From the NCBI GenBank assembly GCA_012837395.1, contig DURF01000040.1, positions 1 through 8,659 on the forward strand: a stretch of 8,659 nucleotides of DNA, written 5' to 3'. The translations under genes and the position numbers were made by a program. The notes beneath the pieces were generated by a model that worked only from the letters and a program-made list of their open reading frames with translations, did no database searches and was not told where the DNA came from. Below are positions 6,432 to 8,659 of the stretch, piece by piece; positions within the stretch are counted from its first letter, which is position 1, and every line of letters begins with the position of its first letter. The stretch comes from Acholeplasma sp. (GTDB lineage Bacteria; Bacillota_I; Bacilli_A; Acholeplasmatales; Acholeplasmataceae).

Positions 6432-6460
6432 TTGATAAAAAAATATTTGAGTGTTATAAT
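6432..6460 (+). promoter_or_regulatory. Sigma-A promoter for rpmE
   Basis: TTGATA (6432-6437) and a perfect TATAAT (6455-6460) are separated by exactly 17 bases. TG at 6452-6453 supplies an extended -10. Transcription would start near 6467, giving an untranslated leader of about 50 nt before rpmE. It is the best promoter in the window and separates the ribosomal and house-keeping unit from the redox operon, which has no terminator of its own at this end. Confidence 0.88.
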
Positions 6461-6480
6461 TACCAAGGAATAAAAACTTA

Positions 6481-6500
6481 TCATGATCAAACGATTATGG
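6481..6500 (+). promoter_or_regulatory. Hairpin in the rpmE leader, possible L31 autoregulatory element
   Basis: CATGATC (6482-6488) pairs with GATTATG (6493-6499), 7 bp with one G-U, around the loop AAAC; T6481/G6500 can add a wobble pair. The hairpin lies 4 bases before the AAGGAG (6504-6509) of rpmE, where a bound protein could block initiation. L31 leaders with conserved structures are known in Firmicutes, but I cannot confirm that this belongs to that family; A/T-rich sequence makes small hairpins by chance. Confidence 0.35.
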
Positions 6501-6516
6501 CGGAAGGAGAAATAAT

Positions 6517-6747
6517 ATGAAAGCAAGTATACAACCAGAATATAAATTAGCAAAAGTAACTTGTCAAACATGTGGAGAGGAATTTGAATTAGGCTCAACT
6601 AAAGATGAAATCAAAGTTGATACATGTTCAAAATGCCACCCATTTTATACAGGTTCACAAACATTTGTACAAGCCCAAGGACGTGTTGAGAGATTTAACC
6701 GTAAATATGGCATAAGCAAAGAAGAAAAAGAAAATACAAAAGAATAA
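6517..6747 (+). CDS. rpmE: Ribosomal protein L31, zinc-binding type
   Basis: L31 is a large-subunit protein that helps bridge the two ribosomal subunits. The 76-aa sequence starts with the typical MKxxIxPEY and carries the zinc-ribbon cysteines Cys16, Cys19, Cys37 and Cys40 (VTCQTCG and [12 protein letters not shown]). This is therefore the C+ (zinc) form and not the zinc-independent RpmE2 type. The tail [10 protein letters not shown] is typical. AAGGAG (6504-6509) lies 7 bases before the ATG, and a strong promoter and short leader precede it. The gene is followed at once by an intrinsic terminator and tdk, the same neighbour as in Bacillus. Confidence 0.97.
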   Translation: MKASIQPEYKLAKVTCQTCGEEFELGSTKDEIKVDTCSKCHPFYTGSQTFVQAQGRVERFNRKYGISKEEKENTKE

Positions 6748-6752
6748 TTTGT

Positions 6753-6777
6753 AACGTGACAACTGTCACGTTTTTTT
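6753..6777 (+). terminator. Intrinsic terminator between rpmE and tdk
   Basis: A perfect hairpin AACGTGAC (6753-6760), loop AACT, GTCACGTT (6765-6772) leads directly into a T-run ending at 6777. It begins 5 bases after the rpmE stop. No convincing promoter lies in the 23 bases between it and tdk, so tdk and the genes after it may depend on partial read-through, which would set rpmE mRNA above the rest. Confidence 0.87.
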
Positions 6778-6800
6778 CTATTAAAAAGAAGGAGAAAATT

Positions 6801-7391
6801 ATGTTTCAAAATTTTGATGGCGGATATATTGAAGTTGTTTGCGGACCAATGTTTGCAGGTAAAACAGAAGAATTAATAAGAAGAATTAAAAGATTAGAAT
6901 ATGCTAAACAAAAATATTTAGTGTTTAAACCCCAAATAGATTTCAGATACGGTGATGATGTAATTGCATCTCATAATAAAAACACTAAAGCAGCAATTAA
7001 TGTTGCTACAAGTACTGAAATATTAGATCATATTACAGATGATATTGAAGTTGTTATTATTGATGAAGCACAATTTTTTGATAATAAAATAGTTAATGTA
7101 ATAGATCATTTAGCTGATCAAGGATTAAGAGTAATTGTTGGTGGTCTAGATCGTAACTTTAGAGGTGAACCTTTTGGTCCAATGCCACAAATTTTAGCTA
7201 TTGCTGAAGTAGTTACAAAACTAACTGCAATTTGTCAAGTAAGCGGGAAACCAGCAACAAGAACTCAAAGAATAATTAATGGTAAACCAGCTAACTATGA
7301 TGATCCAATTGTTTTAATTGATGCAGAAGAATCATATGAGCCTAGATCTAGAAATAAACACCAAGTACCTGGTAAACATAATGGACTTTAA
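6801..7391 (+). CDS. tdk: Thymidine kinase (TK1/type II family)
   Basis: Phosphorylates thymidine (and deoxyuridine) with ATP in the pyrimidine salvage pathway, in the cytoplasm. The 196-aa length fits bacterial type II enzymes. The P-loop is GPMFAGKTEE (15-24); DEAQFF (88-93) holds the catalytic Glu89; GLDRNFRGEPFGPMP (115-129) is the family signature; TRTQR (153-157) and YEPRSRNKHQVPG (179-191) end the lasso region. The family's zinc ligands usually read CxxC and CxxH/C; here they are Cys145/Ser148 and Ser183/His187, so two ligands are serine. The start at ATG 6801 is chosen because AAGGAG (6789-6794) lies 6 bases before it; a GTG upstream would lie inside the terminator stem. The 3' end overlaps the next gene by 11 bases. 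Confidence 0.96.
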   Translation: MFQNFDGGYIEVVCGPMFAGKTEELIRRIKRLEYAKQKYLVFKPQIDFRYGDDVIASHNKNTKAAINVATSTEILDHITDDIEVVIIDEAQFFDNKIVNVIDHLADQGLRVIVGGLDRNFRGEPFGPMPQILAIAEVVTKLTAICQVSGKPATRTQRIINGKPANYDDPIVLIDAEESYEPRSRNKHQVPGKHNGL

Positions 7392-8097
7392 TAATATCGA
7401 GTGGACTAATGATGATTTTAATAAATACCGTAAATATTTATTATCATTAAAAAATACTGAAGATAAAATTATTTGGCGTAACAAAATTGTAAAAACTAAT
7501 ATGCCAATGCTAGCAATTTATCAGAAAGATATTAAAACAATAACTAATAAAATATTAAAGTCTAATGTATTAAACTTTTTAAATAATGTTGATTTTAAAT
7601 ATTATGAAGAAACACTTATTTATGGTAATATTTTAAGTAGTCTTAAATATTTTCCAATGTTTTATAAGTTTATTAATATGTTTGTTGATAAAATCGATAA
7701 TTGGTCAACAGTAGATAATATGAAATTTAATAATATTTATAAAACAAATCCTGAAGAACTATTCGAATTGGCATTAACTTTTTTTAAAGATGAAAAACCA
7801 TTTGTTAGAAGAACTGCAGTTTTAATAATGTTTGTTTATATTAAAGATACTAAGTATCAAAGTTTAATATATAAAAAGTTAGACGAATTATTAAATGAAG
7901 AAGACTATTATGTTAATATGGCAGCAAGTTGGTTACTTTGTGAACTGTTTGTAAAAAGTAGAAATGAAACATTAAACTATTATATAAATAATAAAACAAA
8001 CAAGTTTATAGTCAATAAAAGTATTCAAAAATGTCGTGATAGCTTTAGAGTGTCTAAAGAAGATAAGGATATGCTTTTAAAGTTTAAGGTGGTTTAA
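7381..8097 (+). CDS. AlkD-like DNA alkylation repair glycosylase
   Basis: A 238-aa, HEAT-repeat-like helical protein of the DNA alkylation repair family, which removes alkylated purines such as 3- and 7-methyl adducts from DNA. The active-site pattern of Bacillus cereus AlkD (Trp109, Asp113, Arg148, Trp187 as I recall) appears here as DNWSTVD (Trp108, Asp112), PFVRRTAV (Arg143/144) and AASWLLCE (Trp184), with the family phrase DYYVNMAASWLL around the last. NKSIQKCRDSFRVSKEDK (212-229) matches the conserved C-terminus. The ATG at 7381 overlaps the tdk end by 11 bases; an ATG at 7318 would add 21 unlikely residues inside tdk. The ribosome site is weak, suggesting coupling to tdk translation. 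The stop shares one base with tadA's start. Codon use is very A/T rich like its neighbours. Confidence 0.85.
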   Translation: MDFNNIEWTNDDFNKYRKYLLSLKNTEDKIIWRNKIVKTNMPMLAIYQKDIKTITNKILKSNVLNFLNNVDFKYYEETLIYGNILSSLKYFPMFYKFINMFVDKIDNWSTVDNMKFNNIYKTNPEELFELALTFFKDEKPFVRRTAVLIMFVYIKDTKYQSLIYKKLDELLNEEDYYVNMAASWLLCELFVKSRNETLNYYINNKTNKFIVNKSIQKCRDSFRVSKEDKDMLLKFKVV

Positions 8098-8549
8098 TGA
8101 ATAATAAATATATGGAACTTGCATATAAAGAAGCACTAAAAGCTTATAAAAAAGGTGAAGTTCCCGTTGGTGCAGTTGTTGTTTGTAATAATAAAGTAGT
8201 AGCTAAAGCTCATAATTTGAGAGAGTCTAAACAAATATTTCACGGTCATGCAGAGTTTCTTGCGATGCAAAAAGCAAGTAAAAAATTAAAATCATGGCGC
8301 TTAAGTGAATGTGATTTGTATGTAACTTTAGAACCATGTCCAATGTGCGCTGGAGCAATCATTCAAGCAAGAATTAACAATCTTTATTATGCAACTAAAG
8401 ACTTGAAAAGTGGCGTTGCTGGTAGTATAATAGATTTGTTCGAAATACCTTTTAACCATAAAGTGAATGTATTTCATGTTGATGATAAAGATAAAAGTGA
8501 AAAGTTATTAAAAGATTTTTTTAAAAATTTAAGAAAAAATAATAAATAA
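8097..8549 (+). CDS. tadA: tRNA-specific adenosine deaminase TadA
   Basis: TadA converts adenosine 34 of tRNA-Arg(ACG) to inosine, letting one tRNA read CGU, CGC and CGA. The 150-aa cytidine-deaminase fold shows EVPVGAVVV (21-29), the zinc/catalytic HAE (His51, Glu53) and PCPMCAGA (Cys81, Cys84), followed by the TadA-type helix and KSGVAGSIIDLF (104-115). The usual DPTAHAE reads QIFHGHAE here, a mild deviation upstream of the metal site. The ATG overlaps the preceding TAA by one base, with AAGGTGG (8086-8092) just before it. The SRP RNA follows directly, as in Bacillus where tadA, the SRP RNA and dnaX are neighbours; this supports TadA over another deaminase. Confidence 0.95.
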   Translation: MNNKYMELAYKEALKAYKKGEVPVGAVVVCNNKVVAKAHNLRESKQIFHGHAEFLAMQKASKKLKSWRLSECDLYVTLEPCPMCAGAIIQARINNLYYATKDLKSGVAGSIIDLFEIPFNHKVNVFHVDDKDKSEKLLKDFFKNLRKNNK

Positions 8550-8659
8550 ATTCCCATTAAGCATCATCATTCAATAAGGAAAGTGTGAACCTGGTCAGGT
8601 CTTGATCGAAGCAGCCATAAGCATTCTCTTTATGTGGATGGTGATGCTTAATGGGAATT
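8550..8659 (+). ncRNA. ffs: Small SRP RNA (4.5S-like, no Alu domain)
   Basis: The RNA of the signal recognition particle, which binds Ffh and docks with FtsY during membrane protein targeting. The ends pair perfectly: AATTCCCATTAAGCATCA at the 5' side (from 8549/8550) with TGATGCTTAATGGGAATT ending at 8659. The helix continues through wobble pairs to about 8573. The Ffh-binding core GGTCAGGTC (8593-8601) and GAAGCAGCC (8608-8616) is canonical. Between them the usual CGGAAG is replaced by TTGATC. At about 110 nt it lacks the Alu part of the roughly 270-nt Bacillus RNA and resembles the short form of Mollicutes. It begins at the tadA stop, so it may be processed from that transcript. The true 3' end may lie beyond the window. 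Confidence 0.92.

Noticed and set aside
6350..6598. Minus-strand open frame over the Gx gene end and rpmE start
   Set aside because: It covers a strong promoter and a conserved ribosomal protein start on the other strand, and the translation resembles nothing.
6756..6800. GTG start giving tdk 15 extra residues
   Set aside because: The GTG is inside the terminator stem and the added residues are not family-like. The ATG at 6801 has a proper ribosome site.
7318..7380. Earlier ATG for the AlkD-like gene
   Set aside because: It would overlap tdk by 74 bases, and the added residues are the out-of-frame reading of the conserved tdk C-terminus. The ATG at 7381 fits the family length.
1..8659. CRISPR array, transposase, tRNA or phage genes
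   Set aside because: None seen. The only direct repeat is the in-frame rnfG duplication and the only RNA gene found is the SRP RNA.
1..8659. TGA read as tryptophan (Mycoplasma code)
   Set aside because: TGA ends rnfE, rnfA and apbE at the family-expected lengths and tryptophan is coded by TGG.

Overview
The window looks like chromosomal DNA of a low-GC relative of the Mollicutes (Acholeplasma, Izemoplasma or Haloplasma-like) or a nearby Firmicute. The reasons are strong A/T bias (roughly 30 % G+C by eye), dense genes with overlapping starts, Firmicute-type ribosome binding sites (AAGGAG), and a short SRP RNA without the Alu domain seen in Bacillus. TGA is a true stop in rnfE, rnfA and apbE and Trp is TGG, so this is not the Mycoplasma/Spiroplasma code. 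The family assignment is an inference.

Layout, all genes on the + strand. (1) 1-125: the end of an unidentified gene, perhaps a zinc-type alcohol dehydrogenase, and its intrinsic terminator. (2) 124-6426: a tightly packed membrane redox operon, rnfC (5'-truncated), rnfD, rnfG, rnfE, rnfA, apbE, a NusG-domain-II protein and a Gx/HepS-like membrane protein. (3) 6432-6777: an excellent sigma-A promoter, a short leader, rpmE (zinc-type L31) and a terminator. (4) 6801-8659: tdk, an AlkD-like DNA glycosylase, tadA and the SRP RNA. The rpmE-tdk and tadA-SRP RNA neighbourhoods match Bacillus-type gene order.

The redox operon is the notable part. By parentage it is an Rnf (ferredoxin:NAD oxidoreductase) cluster in the usual C-D-G-E-A order, but it departs from the textbook complex in several ways. 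No rnfB follows rnfA. RnfA and RnfE contain no cysteine at all, so the [2Fe-2S] cluster they normally hold inside the membrane cannot form. RnfG carries three FMN-attachment motifs instead of one, two of them in almost identical tandem repeats. RnfC lacks its N-terminal half, including the expected NADH/FMN-binding part, and begins inside the terminator of the preceding gene. The operon continues into its own flavin transferase (ApbE) and a NusG-II/Gx pair. From memory, such a pair resembles EetA/EetB of flavin-based extracellular electron transfer in Listeria.

My reading is that this is a flavin-rich, iron-sulphur-poor Rnf derivative that moves electrons through a chain of covalent FMNs (one on RnfD, three on RnfG) outside or across the membrane, possibly to an unconventional acceptor. 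Whether the rnfC truncation is a real deletion or an assembly join cannot be decided from this window.
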